From contig JANCYW010000011.1 in the NCBI GenBank assembly GCA_026184775.1, positions 62,001-126,000 on the forward strand: a stretch of 64,000 bases of DNA, written 5' to 3'. Below are positions 55,941 through 64,000 of the stretch, piece after piece; positions within the stretch are counted from its first letter, which is position 1, and each line of letters begins with the position of its first letter. The notes under the pieces are model-generated. The model was given only the letters and a program-made list of their open reading frames with translations, ran no database searches and was not told where the DNA came from. This DNA comes from Cyanidium caldarium. Lineage: Eukaryota > Rhodophyta > Bangiophyceae > Cyanidiales > Cyanidiaceae. Position numbers and translations under genes: made by a program.

Positions 55941-57377
55941 ATGAATCGACTCGTTGGTGGTGTCGGGCTGCGTCGAGTAGCGCGGGCGTGGTCAACGTCA
56001 GGGGTACGAGAGAGGCAGTGTCGGGGCGGGACGGATCTGTGGACCGGGCGACGAGGAGACTTTGAACGGAGGCCGCCGCCTCCCGCACTCCCTGCTGGCG
56101 CTCAGCCGTTGGCGATCCGGCAGCTGCACATACCGGCTCGGGTATGTGAATTTCCACGACGACTCTGGCGCCGGTGGGGCACTGCGGCACCGCCGCCCCA
56201 CCGGCTGCCGAGCGTGCGACCGGTGTTGTGGGCCAGCACCGCGGCGGTCGCAGTCGGTGGCGCAGCGGGCTTGCAACAGCTATCGCCGGAGGGGATGAAA
56301 CCAGAGGAGGCGGATCTACCGGAAGAGTTGCACGGCAATTTGCGCACCACAACTCGGCACCGGCACCAGGACCACTCCACCTCCTCTCCTGCTCCCGTCT
56401 TCGGATGGCCGTTGGCGATCATCCGCCCCGGGGAGCTGGAGGAGAATCTCGCCGCCCTCACCGACTACTTCAAAGAGCTAGGCGCGCGTATACGACGCGC
56501 CTCGTCCACGCGAGAGGGGCGCACCATACTGGGCCTGATCGCCCTCAACACGGCGGTGTATCTGGGGTGGAAGTTGCGCGCGGGCGGACCGCAGTTCATG
56601 TGGCGACATTTCGCCTGCTCGCTCGAGTCCCTGTACGCCGGCCGCACCCACACCCTCTTCACCTCCTCCATATCGCACATGGGCCTGCTGCATCTGATGG
56701 GCAACATGTTCCTGCTGGCCAACTTTGGCATGGACGTGTGCAAGGCGATCGGCTCGTCGCGCTTTCTCGTCCTGTACGCGGGCGGCGCGCTGGCGTCCTC
56801 GCTGGTGAGTCTGTTGTACAAACGCGTTCGGTTGTCGGGCGCGGTGTCGGTCGGTGCGAGCGGCAGCGTGATGGCCATCCTGGTGATGTTCGCCATGCTG
56901 TTTCCGCGCTCGTCGCTATACGTGATGGGCGTGAAGATGACCGCGCAAGAGGCATGTCTGCTGTGGGTGCTGTTTGATGTGGCGGGCGTTGTGGGCCGGT
57001 TGGGGTACATCGATTTCGCGGCGCATCTGGGCGGTGCGCTGTTCGGGTACGCGTACCATCGCTACATCGAGGAGCGACTGCGAGAGGAGCGGGAGCTGCG
57101 GCGACGAGCACGTCGCTGGGGTCTGGGCGACCGGGCGATCGACGGCGCGGCGGGTGGCAGCAGCGGCGGCCTGCTAGGACGTCTCGATGCGCTGCTGGAG
57201 TGGCTGCAGAGGCGACGCGACCCCAAACAGCGCGAGGCGGTGGAGCGCGTGGAGCACCGGGTCATCCGTGAGGAGCGCGAGGCGCCCGACGGGAGTGGTG
57301 ATGAGGCGACATCGCCGTCCAGCTGGTGGAGTGGTTGGTGGCGCAAGTGGTTCGGGCGCGGCGATTCGAGTCCGTGA
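55941..57377 (+). CDS. PARL-type mitochondrial rhomboid protease
   Basis: 478 aa from ATG 55941 (MNRLVGGVGLRRVARAW), which starts a mitochondrial-type presequence of Arg/Gly-rich sequence. Catalytic residues are present: Ser in VSVGASGSVMAIL (GxSG) and His in DFAAHLGGALFGY, the signature of PARL/Pcp1. The oxyanion/His-Asn motif is GLLHLMGNMFLLANFGM. The N-terminal part has an extra membrane helix (VLWASTAAVAVGG), fitting the 1+6 TM layout of PARL. The C-terminus is Arg/Glu-rich (RRRARRWGLGD onwards) and hydrophilic. The long open frame before 55941 is not coding-like. It would process PINK1/cytochrome c peroxidase-type substrates in the inner membrane. Confidence 0.92.
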   Translation: MNRLVGGVGLRRVARAWSTSGVRERQCRGGTDLWTGRRGDFERRPPPPALPAGAQPLAIRQLHIPARVCEFPRRLWRRWGTAAPPPHRLPSVRPVLWASTAAVAVGGAAGLQQLSPEGMKPEEADLPEELHGNLRTTTRHRHQDHSTSSPAPVFGWPLAIIRPGELEENLAALTDYFKELGARIRRASSTREGRTILGLIALNTAVYLGWKLRAGGPQFMWRHFACSLESLYAGRTHTLFTSSISHMGLLHLMGNMFLLANFGMDVCKAIGSSRFLVLYAGGALASSLVSLLYKRVRLSGAVSVGASGSVMAILVMFAMLFPRSSLYVMGVKMTAQEACLLWVLFDVAGVVGRLGYIDFAAHLGGALFGYAYHRYIEERLREERELRRRARRWGLGDRAIDGAAGGSSGGLLGRLDALLEWLQRRRDPKQREAVERVEHRVIREEREAPDGSGDEATSPSSWWSGWWRKWFGRGDSSP

Positions 57378-57497
57378 GGTGTCGATGGAGAGGGGGGGAG
57401 AGAGAATGGCACTGGCCAGGGCACGCATCGCCACGCTGCAACACGGGTTGCACCTGTTTCTTGACAACCTAACACTGATAAGAGCATCGCCTCTACC

Positions 57498-58856
57498 TCA
57501 CACCGAGAGGAACCAGCGCTTGCGGTAGAGCAGGTACGCCAACGCCACCCAGGCCGCCACGAAGAAGAGACTGAACATCAACGACGCGCGCTTGGTGTGG
57601 CCGTACCAGCGGCGCGCGGTGTGCCAGAACAGCCACTCTTTCAGGGTGGGAGCGGCGGTGGCGGTCGCCCGTCCCGGCTGCGGCACGTGTACGCTCATCA
57701 GCACGATGTAGTCGACGGCGAACGAGGCCGCGAAAATCAGAAAACTGTTCTTGCCGACCCACAGCCCCGGCTTGCACAGCAGGTCAAATTGCGGGCACTG
57801 CGACATCCATTCGCACGCCACCAGCAGCACCAGCGCCCAGCCCACGGTGAGCATGAGCAGCGTCGGCGAGAAGAGCGGTTTGCTGACGGGTAGTGCGTTC
57901 GGATAGGCCGCCGCCAACCACAGCGCACCGCAAATGAGCCCGCCGCCGATCGCCAGCCACACTGCCGTGCGGAGGCGCTCGCGCCCCGACCACGCCAACA
58001 TGCTGCGGCCGGCGGCGATACCGGCGAACGTGCACACGCACGACGGCAGCGTGCTGAGCACGCCCTCGGCATCGTATTCTAAATGAAAGTAGAGGTGGCG
58101 GCCACTCAGAATGGCCGTGTCCAGATATCCCTGCGCGGTGCAGCGTCGCGACACCACTTGGCCGGGCAGTTCATCGCAGCCGGGCACGTACAGCCCAAAG
58201 GTCAATGCCGCGTGCGCCAATAGGAAGCAGGCGGCGAGTGCGGCCAACATCGTCCAACCGCCGGGCAGGTACGCGTGCACGCTGACGCCGACCACGTAAC
58301 CGATGGCGATGCGCTGCAGCACGCCCATGATGCGCAGTTCGCGCCAGGTGAAATGCGACAGAGCGGCGTTGAACAGGACGCCGGTGAAGAAGAGGATGGC
58401 GGTGCGTCGCCAGACGGCGCCCGCCGGTGGCACTCGTCGCCGACAAGCGAACGGGATGGAGCAGCCCACCATGAATAAGAAAAACGGGAACACCAGGTCG
58501 GACGCGGAATAGGACGACCACGCCTCGTGTTCGAACACCGAGTACATCTTGGCGTAGTCGCCCTGATCTTTGGCCGCTATCATGGAGATGATGCACAGGC
58601 CGCGGAACACGTCCAGGCCCACGTTCCGCCCCGGTCCCATTTTGCGAACGGTGGAGGACGGGGACGCGGTTGCCGTCGGGGCATTGTGGCCGGCGGCGGC
58701 GGCGGCGGCGGATGCATAGGGTCGTTTGGCCGATGCGGGATGTGCGACGTCGGCAGAGGCCGCTGCGGTGCTTTCGCCCCGTTCCGCGTCCACCGGATCC
58801 GTCAGCTGTGCCGATCCGTTCAACAAGCCAGTCATCTCGGTCACGATGGCATCCAT
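57498..58856 (-). CDS. HGSNAT-like membrane acyltransferase (DUF5009 family)
   Basis: 452 aa from ATG 58856 (MDAIVTEMTGLLNG). A hydrophilic N-terminus (about 100 residues) leads to about ten membrane segments. Diagnostic pieces: GLDVFRGLCIISMIAAKD, YSASDLVFPFFLFMVG, RIMGVLQRIAIGYVVG, YLDTAILSGRHLYFHLEYD, EGVLSTLPSCVCTFAGIAAG. These match heparan-alpha-glucosaminide N-acetyltransferase and its bacterial relatives, where the DVFRGL and LVFPxFLFxMG region binds acetyl-CoA. No heparan pathway is expected in an alga, so the acceptor is unknown; endomembrane glycan acetylation is inference. Convergent with the rhomboid gene, 120 bp apart. Confidence 0.88.
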   Translation of the reverse strand: MDAIVTEMTGLLNGSAQLTDPVDAERGESTAAASADVAHPASAKRPYASAAAAAAGHNAPTATASPSSTVRKMGPGRNVGLDVFRGLCIISMIAAKDQGDYAKMYSVFEHEAWSSYSASDLVFPFFLFMVGCSIPFACRRRVPPAGAVWRRTAILFFTGVLFNAALSHFTWRELRIMGVLQRIAIGYVVGVSVHAYLPGGWTMLAALAACFLLAHAALTFGLYVPGCDELPGQVVSRRCTAQGYLDTAILSGRHLYFHLEYDAEGVLSTLPSCVCTFAGIAAGRSMLAWSGRERLRTAVWLAIGGGLICGALWLAAAYPNALPVSKPLFSPTLLMLTVGWALVLLVACEWMSQCPQFDLLCKPGLWVGKNSFLIFAASFAVDYIVLMSVHVPQPGRATATAAPTLKEWLFWHTARRWYGHTKRASLMFSLFFVAAWVALAYLLYRKRWFLSV

Positions 58857-59074
58857 GGGATGGGTGGAGGTGGTGGGCGGCGCGGAACAGGCGTATGCGG
58901 ATCGCAAGGTGCGTACAAGTCGAAGAAGAAACCAGACACGAGACTTGAAACGCGACTTGGGAAACCGAGATGGGTCAATAAGGGATATTATGGGTCAATT
59001 CTGTCATCCCTTCCATCGCGTTTGCCCCGTCCATCGCAACTCGTGTTGCGCCTCTCCTCCGCCTTGCGCTGCGC

Positions 59075-61102
59075 ATGCGCACCGACGTTGCCGCGGATCA
59101 GGCGCCCGCCAGACGCATTGTCATCGTCGGCGGCGGCATCGCCGGCGTGCAGTGCGCTGAAACGTTGTCGCAATGGCTGCATCGACAAATTCCGCCTACC
59201 AAGGCCCGCGTGATCCTCATCTCCGCCACCGCGGTGTTGCGGCGGGCGCGGGTGCGCCAACAGTGCGGCCGCTACATTCGGTGGTACGACTTGGAGGAGG
59301 AGAGTGGTGAAGAATGGAACAAGCTCAACGACGTCGTTGAAGTGTTGCCGGGTCACGTGGTGGAAGTGCACACCGGGGAGCGGTGGGTGCGCGTGTATCG
59401 GACCGACCGGGCGGACACGGCCCGCCGGGTGCGCCTGTCCTACGACGCCCTCTGCCTCTGCACCGGAGCGCGGCCACGCGTGCCGCCAGTGTACTACGCG
59501 CTACCGGACGCGTGCCGGTGGCGCTGGGTGACTATCCGGGACACCGACTCGGTGGAGCGGTTCCGCCGACGGGTGCGCATGCTGCAACGAGCCGATGATC
59601 GCCACCCAGCGAGGACAGCACGACGACCCCGTTTGGCGGTGCTGGGCAACGGCGGTATTGCCATGGAGATTGCCTACGAAACCATGGACTTGTGCGATGT
59701 GTATTGGGTGGTGCGCGACACCCACATCGGCAGTGCCTTTTTCGACGCGGCCGTGGCGGACATCCTGTATCGGGCGATGCGTCGTCGCGAGCGCCAACTG
59801 TTGTCACGGCCGGCACGTTTGCGCACATCGACCGCCGAGGATGGAGCGGATGACGACAACGGGGTGCCGCAGTCCGGTGCTGAGGGCATGTGCGGCCCGG
59901 CATTGGGACCGGATTGGGTGCATTTCGGACTGCGAGATCGCAAGAGCCTGCCACCGGCCCGGGGCGCTTCCCGTCTAGGTCGCGCCGTGATGGGCGAGAC
60001 GGAGGCGCTTACGACGGCGCGTGAGGCCGGGAGTGCGGAGTGCGTGTCGGAGGACGACGACGACGACGACGACGAGACGTCGGCACCGGATGGCGACAGG
60101 CATCTGTTGCATGTGGAATGCAACGCGGAAGTGCTGGTTGTGCAGCCGGTGCGAGAAGCGGAATCGACCACCGCCGAGCCTCCGCCACCAGCAGGCGTCT
60201 CTGCCGACACTCCACTACCTCCTCCTCCTCCTGGCGACGCCTGCTCGGAGCGCCTGCGATTGCACTCGTCCAACGGCCACGCGCTCGATGTCGATCTGGT
60301 GTTGTGCGCTATCGGGGTGTGCCCGGCGGTGCATCCGCATATGTTTCACGCCGCCGGAGCACCGGGCCCATTGCGCTTTGCACCGCTGCCGTCCGAGTCG
60401 CGCGCGCTCACCAGACAAGAGGCAGGTGATCGGGGTGGTGGCGCGCCCGACGAGCCGTGCGGTCTGGTGGTCGATCGACATATGCGCGCCGCGGTGCCGT
60501 CGGTGTACGCGGCCGGCGATTGCTGCACCGTCGACCTGAGTGCAACCGCCGAATGGGGACAGGACGCGTTGGCGCATACCCCTCCCGATAATGCCGAGAA
60601 TGGTATGCGCGACGGCTCGCCGGCCGACCCACCGCTGTGGTTCCAGATGCGGTTGTGGAGCCAAGCGCAAACCATGGGTGCCTGTGCGGCGCGCTCCATC
60701 CTGCACGACTTGTTCGGAACGCCGAACGGTCACCACGAAGAGACGACACCGGATGGCCGCACCGACTTGCCCGCAGCGCCACTGGATCTGGAGCTGTTCG
60801 TGCACGCCACCGAGTTTGGCGGCCTCAAAGTGATCCTTCTGGGACGATATCAAGCGCAGGGCATCGCCGATGACGGTTTCTGCTTCTTAGAGTCGGCACA
60901 CTGTGACGACGCCCAGGACGTGCACCACTGGTGGTACGTGCGGGCGACGCTGTGGCGCGGTCGCCTCGTCGGCGCAGTGCTGCTCGGTGACACCGGCTTG
61001 GAGGAAGTGTACGAGCATCTGATGCTCAACCGCATCGACGTATCCTTCCTCGGCACCGCCCTGGTTGATGGTTCCATCGATATTGAGGATTTCTTCGACT
61101 GA
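59075..61102 (+). CDS. PYROXD1-like FAD/NAD(P) oxidoreductase
   Basis: 675 aa. Class of pyridine-nucleotide oxidoreductases without redox Cys, which in animals protect the RtcB-type tRNA ligase. Starts with IVIVGGGIAGVQCAETLSQW (FAD Rossmann). Further matches: LSYDALCLCTGARPRVP, TIRDTDSVERFRRRV, LAVLGNGGIAMEIAYE (NAD Rossmann), VYWVVRDTHIGSAFFDA, VYAAGDCC, WFQMRLWSQAQTMGACAAR, LELFVHATEFGGLKVILL, and a C-terminus IDIEDFFD identical in pattern to animal PYROXD1. About 150 residues (about 270-390) are a low-complexity Asp/Ser/Pro insert between the NAD and FAD parts. Cytosolic/nuclear. Start ATG shortly after the divergent HGSNAT-like gene. Confidence 0.94.
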   Translation: MRTDVAADQAPARRIVIVGGGIAGVQCAETLSQWLHRQIPPTKARVILISATAVLRRARVRQQCGRYIRWYDLEEESGEEWNKLNDVVEVLPGHVVEVHTGERWVRVYRTDRADTARRVRLSYDALCLCTGARPRVPPVYYALPDACRWRWVTIRDTDSVERFRRRVRMLQRADDRHPARTARRPRLAVLGNGGIAMEIAYETMDLCDVYWVVRDTHIGSAFFDAAVADILYRAMRRRERQLLSRPARLRTSTAEDGADDDNGVPQSGAEGMCGPALGPDWVHFGLRDRKSLPPARGASRLGRAVMGETEALTTAREAGSAECVSEDDDDDDDETSAPDGDRHLLHVECNAEVLVVQPVREAESTTAEPPPPAGVSADTPLPPPPPGDACSERLRLHSSNGHALDVDLVLCAIGVCPAVHPHMFHAAGAPGPLRFAPLPSESRALTRQEAGDRGGGAPDEPCGLVVDRHMRAAVPSVYAAGDCCTVDLSATAEWGQDALAHTPPDNAENGMRDGSPADPPLWFQMRLWSQAQTMGACAARSILHDLFGTPNGHHEETTPDGRTDLPAAPLDLELFVHATEFGGLKVILLGRYQAQGIADDGFCFLESAHCDDAQDVHHWWYVRATLWRGRLVGAVLLGDTGLEEVYEHLMLNRIDVSFLGTALVDGSIDIEDFFD

Positions 61103-61170
61103 CCGTGGTGGAAGTGTAAATAGAGCCCGACGGACCGGTCGTGAGAAGCGTCGCCCGAGTGCCGGAGCGC

Positions 61171-61446
61171 TCATTCTCCCTTCTCGTTTCCTGCCGCCTC
61201 CTCCTCCTCCTTCTCGGACTCATGGTGGCCCTCCAGTCGCCGCACTACCTCCGCTTGCACCTGCCGCAACTGCCGCTCCAGTTGTGCGACGTCGGCTTCC
61301 AGCTGTACGCGCCACTGCCGCAGCTCGGCTCGCTCCTTGTCCAGCCCCTCCCGCAATCGAGCATAGAAACGATGCGTCTCCTGCGCATCCGATTGCAGCC
61401 CCTGCTCCCTGTGAACGTCGACTTGTTCTTCTTCCTGGTAACGCAT
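61171..61446 (-). CDS. Small coiled-coil protein, unassigned
   Basis: 91 aa from ATG 61446 (MRYQEEEQVDVHREQG). Nearly all of it is charged helix with heptad pattern: AQETHRFYARLREGLDKER, LRQWRVQLEADVAQLERQL, RQVQAEVVRRLEG, ending in an acidic tail (EKEEEEAAGNEKGE). No targeting signal. Composition and length recall small assembly cofactors such as tubulin cofactor A or prefoldin-like subunits, but no specific signature fits, so I leave it unassigned. Lies between PYROXD1 (68 bp) and LSm7 (231 bp). Confidence 0.5.
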   Translation of the reverse strand: MRYQEEEQVDVHREQGLQSDAQETHRFYARLREGLDKERAELRQWRVQLEADVAQLERQLRQVQAEVVRRLEGHHESEKEEEEAAGNEKGE

Positions 61447-61677
61447 ACCTGACGGTCTCCTGACGGGGTTGGATCGACGCGTCAACCACCGACGTTGTGC
61501 TCCCGGTGTCCCAGTTCAGGTCACGCGTTTCCACGCAGCGTCTGAACGTGTGGCCGACGGGCCGGTCGGTCGGTGAGTCGGTGAGTCGACGCGTTTGTGC
61601 AACCGGCATAGACCGCACTGAGCACCGAGATGATGACACAGTTATAGGCACGTACGTCCCCAGTATACCGTGTGGGC

Positions 61678-62295
61678 ATGGCGTCGGCCGAGTCATTCAA
61701 AGCTAGCGATAGAGCCGAGTCGGCGCGACGGCCACCGCAACAGCAACAGCCGCCGCGAAGGGATCCACCACGCGGTCGTCGCGGTGAACGGCCGGCGGGC
61801 AGTCGCGGGACCGCCTCTGGTGATCCCTCTCGCGCTCGCTTCCATGGCCCTGTAGGCAAGTTGGCGTCGACGCACCCTCATCGTCCCCGACCGGGAGCGG
61901 GCGGTCCGTCCACCTCTTCCGCTCCGCCGGCGGCGGCCTTGGATTGGCGGCCGTTGGCAGGTCAGCGGGTGTTGGTGCAACTCGCGGGCGGGCGGCGATT
62001 GACCGGCCGGCTGGTCGGCTGGGATGCGCTGGTGAACATGGTGCTGGACGATGCGGTGGAGGAGGGCGCTGTGCCGTCGGACAGCCCGGCGCTCCGCGGG
62101 GCGGCCGTGGGCGCGGAAGGCTGGAGCGTGGCCGAGATTTATGCTGCATCTGCACGGCGTGGTGGAGAGGACGCTTCTACGGTCGCGCCGCTGCACAGCA
62201 TGGAGTGGGGTGAGGACGGGCGCGTATGGCGCCGTCGGCTCGGCCGAGCGGTGGTGCGCGGACCCGCAGTGACCTCCCTGGGCCCGGTGCCGTAG
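61678..62295 (+). CDS. LSM7: U6 snRNA-associated Sm-like protein LSm7
   Basis: 205 aa from ATG 61678 (MASAESFKASD); the longer frame starts at GTG. The C-terminal half is an Sm fold: RVLVQLAGGRRLTGRLVGWD (Sm1, GGR-x-x-x-G), ALVNMVLDDAVEE (with the N-x-V-L motif), and RLGRAVVRGPAVTSLGPVP (Sm2, RG). These fit LSm7 of the U6 and mRNA-decay LSm rings. The N-terminal 90 residues are Arg/Pro/Ser-rich, and about 40 residues lie between Sm1 and Sm2, both unusual for this roughly 100-aa protein. It may bind U6 snRNA in a lineage with few introns. Confidence 0.85.
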   Translation: MASAESFKASDRAESARRPPQQQQPPRRDPPRGRRGERPAGSRGTASGDPSRARFHGPVGKLASTHPHRPRPGAGGPSTSSAPPAAALDWRPLAGQRVLVQLAGGRRLTGRLVGWDALVNMVLDDAVEEGAVPSDSPALRGAAVGAEGWSVAEIYAASARRGGEDASTVAPLHSMEWGEDGRVWRRRLGRAVVRGPAVTSLGPVP

Positions 62296-62436
62296 ATGAT
62301 GTGTGCCTTTTTCCTTTAGAGCGGGTACCTGAGGGAATGGACGATGGGACTGTCCGAAGCGAGACCCCGAATTCCCGCACTCCCCTCCATCCGTGCTCTG
62401 TCTCTCTGTGCGGGTGTGAACGAGGCCGCTACCCGC

Positions 62437-64000
62437 TCACTGCTTCACCACAAAGTTCACAATCTTGCCGGGCACAAACACCTCTCGCACCACCTGCTTG
62501 CCCTGCATGTGCTTGCTCACCAGCGGCAGCTGACGTGCCGCCTGCAGCACCTCCGCCTCGGGGGCGTCGATCGGCGCCTCGTAAGTGCCCCGCAACTTGC
62601 CGTTCACTTGCACCGCGTACGACACCTGCTCCTGCACCAGGTATTGATCGTCGGCCACCGGCCACGTTTGGTACGCCAACGAGGACGGTACGGTGGCTGC
62701 CGTTGCCTGCCCGCCTTCTTCATCTCTGGCGCCCTGCATCAGCTGCTGCCACAGCTCCTCGCACATATGCGGCGCGTACGGCGACAGCACCCGCACCAGC
62801 GGCTCCACCAACGCGTGCCGCGACCACGGCTCGCTCCACTTGTACGCCGCATTCACATACTCCATCATCGCGGCGATGGCGGTGTTGAAGCGCATGGCCT
62901 CGGTGTCGTCGGTCACTTTTCGCAGCATGCGGTGCAGCGCGCGCAGCTGCTCGCGCGTCGGTGGCCCGACAGCGGCGGCGGCGGCGGCAGCAGTGGAGAC
63001 GGCAGTCATGCCTTCGGCGGGCGCGTCCTGCACCAGCCGCCACACCCGATCCAGAAAGCGACGCATGCCGCCGACGCCCTGCGTCGACCACGGCTTCACC
63101 TGATCCAGCGGTCCCATAAACATCAGAAAGCAGCGCAGCGCATCGGCGCCGTACGCCCCGACCACCTCGTCCGGATTGACCACGTTGCCGCGCGACTTGG
63201 ACATTTTGTGCGAGCGCGCCATCACCTCCACGCTCGGGTCGGCCTTGAGCACGTACCGATCGCCGGGCAGTTTCTCCACCTCTTCGGCCGACACCCGCAC
63301 CTCTTCATACTCCTCGCGGTGAGCCGGGTGGCCGTTGGACGAGGAGACGGGTTCAGCGCCCGCGGCATCCGTCGCCGCCGCCGCCGCCGCCGTCGCTGCA
63401 CCCGAACGGGCCGGCCCGTCTCCGACAGCAGCAGCAGCAGCAGCAGCGGTCGCTGTCGACGATCCGGCCGCACCCGCGGCACTCTCTCTCGGTTGCTGCT
63501 GTTTGGTCGGCCGCCGCACCGTAAACTCCATCTCCCCCAATATCATGCCCTGGTTCACCAGCCGTTGGAACGGCTCGGGCGTGCTCACCACCCCGATGTC
63601 GTACAGCACCTTGTGCCAGAAGCGCGCATACAACAAATGCAGCACAGCGTGCTCCACCCCGCCCACATACAAGTCCACCGGCATCCAGTAGCGCTCCTTG
63701 GCCGGATCCACCAGCGCTCGCGTATTGGCGTTCTCGATAAAGCGCAGGTAATACCAACAGCTGCCGGCCCACTGCGGCATGGTGTTGGTCTCGCGCCGAT
63801 ACCGCACTTCGCCGGTGTCCGCATCGCGCACCTCCGCCCAGTCGCGAATGTTGGCCAGGGGCGACTGGCCGTCGCCGCTCGGCTGAATAGAATCGGTGTC
63901 CGGCAGCAGCACCGGCAGCTCGGACTCGTCCACAGCGCGCGGCTCGCCGGTGCGGGCGTCGTACACGATGGGGAACGGCTCGCCCCAGTATCGCTGTCGG
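62437..64000 (-). CDS. Leucyl-tRNA synthetase, organellar/bacterial type, 5' truncated by window
   Basis: The coding frame runs to the window edge and continues beyond it; 521 codons visible. The first visible residues, RQRYWGEPFPIVYDA, match the LeuRS catalytic loop RYWGxPIP. ADD: NTMPQWAGSCWYYLRF, VDLYVGGVEHAVLHLLYARF, VNQGMILGE, then a low-complexity Ala/Ser/Gln-rich insert of about 70 residues, then the KMSKS loop HKMSKSRGNVVNPDEVV, and the anticodon-binding C-terminal domain (PYAPHMCEELWQQLM, VQVNGKLRGTYEAP). The bacterial-type sequence indicates the plastid and/or mitochondrial enzyme. The N-terminal Rossmann fold and editing domain lie outside. Stop is at 62437. Confidence 0.96.
   Translation of the reverse strand, partial: RQRYWGEPFPIVYDARTGEPRAVDESELPVLLPDTDSIQPSGDGQSPLANIRDWAEVRDADTGEVRYRRETNTMPQWAGSCWYYLRFIENANTRALVDPAKERYWMPVDLYVGGVEHAVLHLLYARFWHKVLYDIGVVSTPEPFQRLVNQGMILGEMEFTVRRPTKQQQPRESAAGAAGSSTATAAAAAAAVGDGPARSGAATAAAAAATDAAGAEPVSSSNGHPAHREEYEEVRVSAEEVEKLPGDRYVLKADPSVEVMARSHKMSKSRGNVVNPDEVVGAYGADALRCFLMFMGPLDQVKPWSTQGVGGMRRFLDRVWRLVQDAPAEGMTAVSTAAAAAAAVGPPTREQLRALHRMLRKVTDDTEAMRFNTAIAAMMEYVNAAYKWSEPWSRHALVEPLVRVLSPYAPHMCEELWQQLMQGARDEEGGQATAATVPSSLAYQTWPVADDQYLVQEQVSYAVQVNGKLRGTYEAPIDAPEAEVLQAARQLPLVSKHMQGKQVVREVFVPGKIVNFVVKQ

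Overview
The window looks like nuclear DNA of a compact, GC-rich, intron-poor photosynthetic eukaryote, most likely a cyanidiophyte red alga (Cyanidioschyzon/Cyanidium-like). The evidence is the mix of genes. Eukaryotic cell-biology genes are present: 14-3-3, alpha-SNAP, Nup62, an inner-nuclear-membrane LEM/HeH protein, profilin, GINS Psf3, LSm7, MetAP2, PP2A-family phosphatase and its methylesterase. Plastid genes are present too: two thylakoid-lumen proteins with twin-arginine signals, IGP dehydratase, plastid-type ferritin, ThiE, and several precursors starting MA-F/W-V. Mitochondrial genes include a bS18 ribosomal protein and a PARL-type rhomboid. Genes lie about every 1.6 kb on alternating strands, nearly all as single uninterrupted frames. 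One well-supported 109-nt spliceosomal intron was found, in the CTP synthase gene. Species assignment is inference.

Layout. 1-9 kb: 3' end of an M13 metallopeptidase, MetAP2, a Heh1/Man1-type nuclear-envelope protein, an MFS transporter, a Myb-like protein. 9-12 kb: a lumenal TPM protein, a SlyD-type FKBP fused to an MsrA-like domain, IGP dehydratase. 12-19 kb: a tandem-fused GET3/ArsA ATPase, a degenerate Brr2-like helicase cassette, 14-3-3. 19-31 kb: a TOG/TACC-like coiled-coil protein, a TM2 protein, a lumenal FKBP, PPME1, alpha-SNAP, Nup62, a PP4/PP2A-type catalytic subunit, ferritin. 31-44 kb: a second, organellar-looking GET3-like ATPase, a CPBP-family membrane protease, bS18m with a huge N-terminal extension, a Rok1/DDX52 helicase, an unknown protein, profilin, trehalose-6-P synthase/phosphatase. 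43-54 kb: a GT2-like glycosyltransferase, a small unknown, an ERG26-type sterol dehydrogenase, CTP synthase (with intron), a P1B copper ATPase, ThiE. 54-64 kb: Psf3, a PARL rhomboid, an HGSNAT-like acyltransferase, PYROXD1, a small coiled-coil protein, LSm7, and the C-terminal part of an organellar-type leucyl-tRNA synthetase that runs off the window.

There are no operons. Functional links are scattered: PPME1 and a methylatable PP2A-family catalytic subunit 3.6 kb apart, two GET3-family ATPases, two lumenal folding/assembly factors, two redox/repair-like proteins, and two splicing-related genes (LSm7 and the Brr2-like cassette) in an intron-poor genome. I saw no rRNA, tRNA, CRISPR array, transposon or virus-derived element. 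Several starts were moved inward because the longest open frames begin at GTG or TTG rather than ATG.
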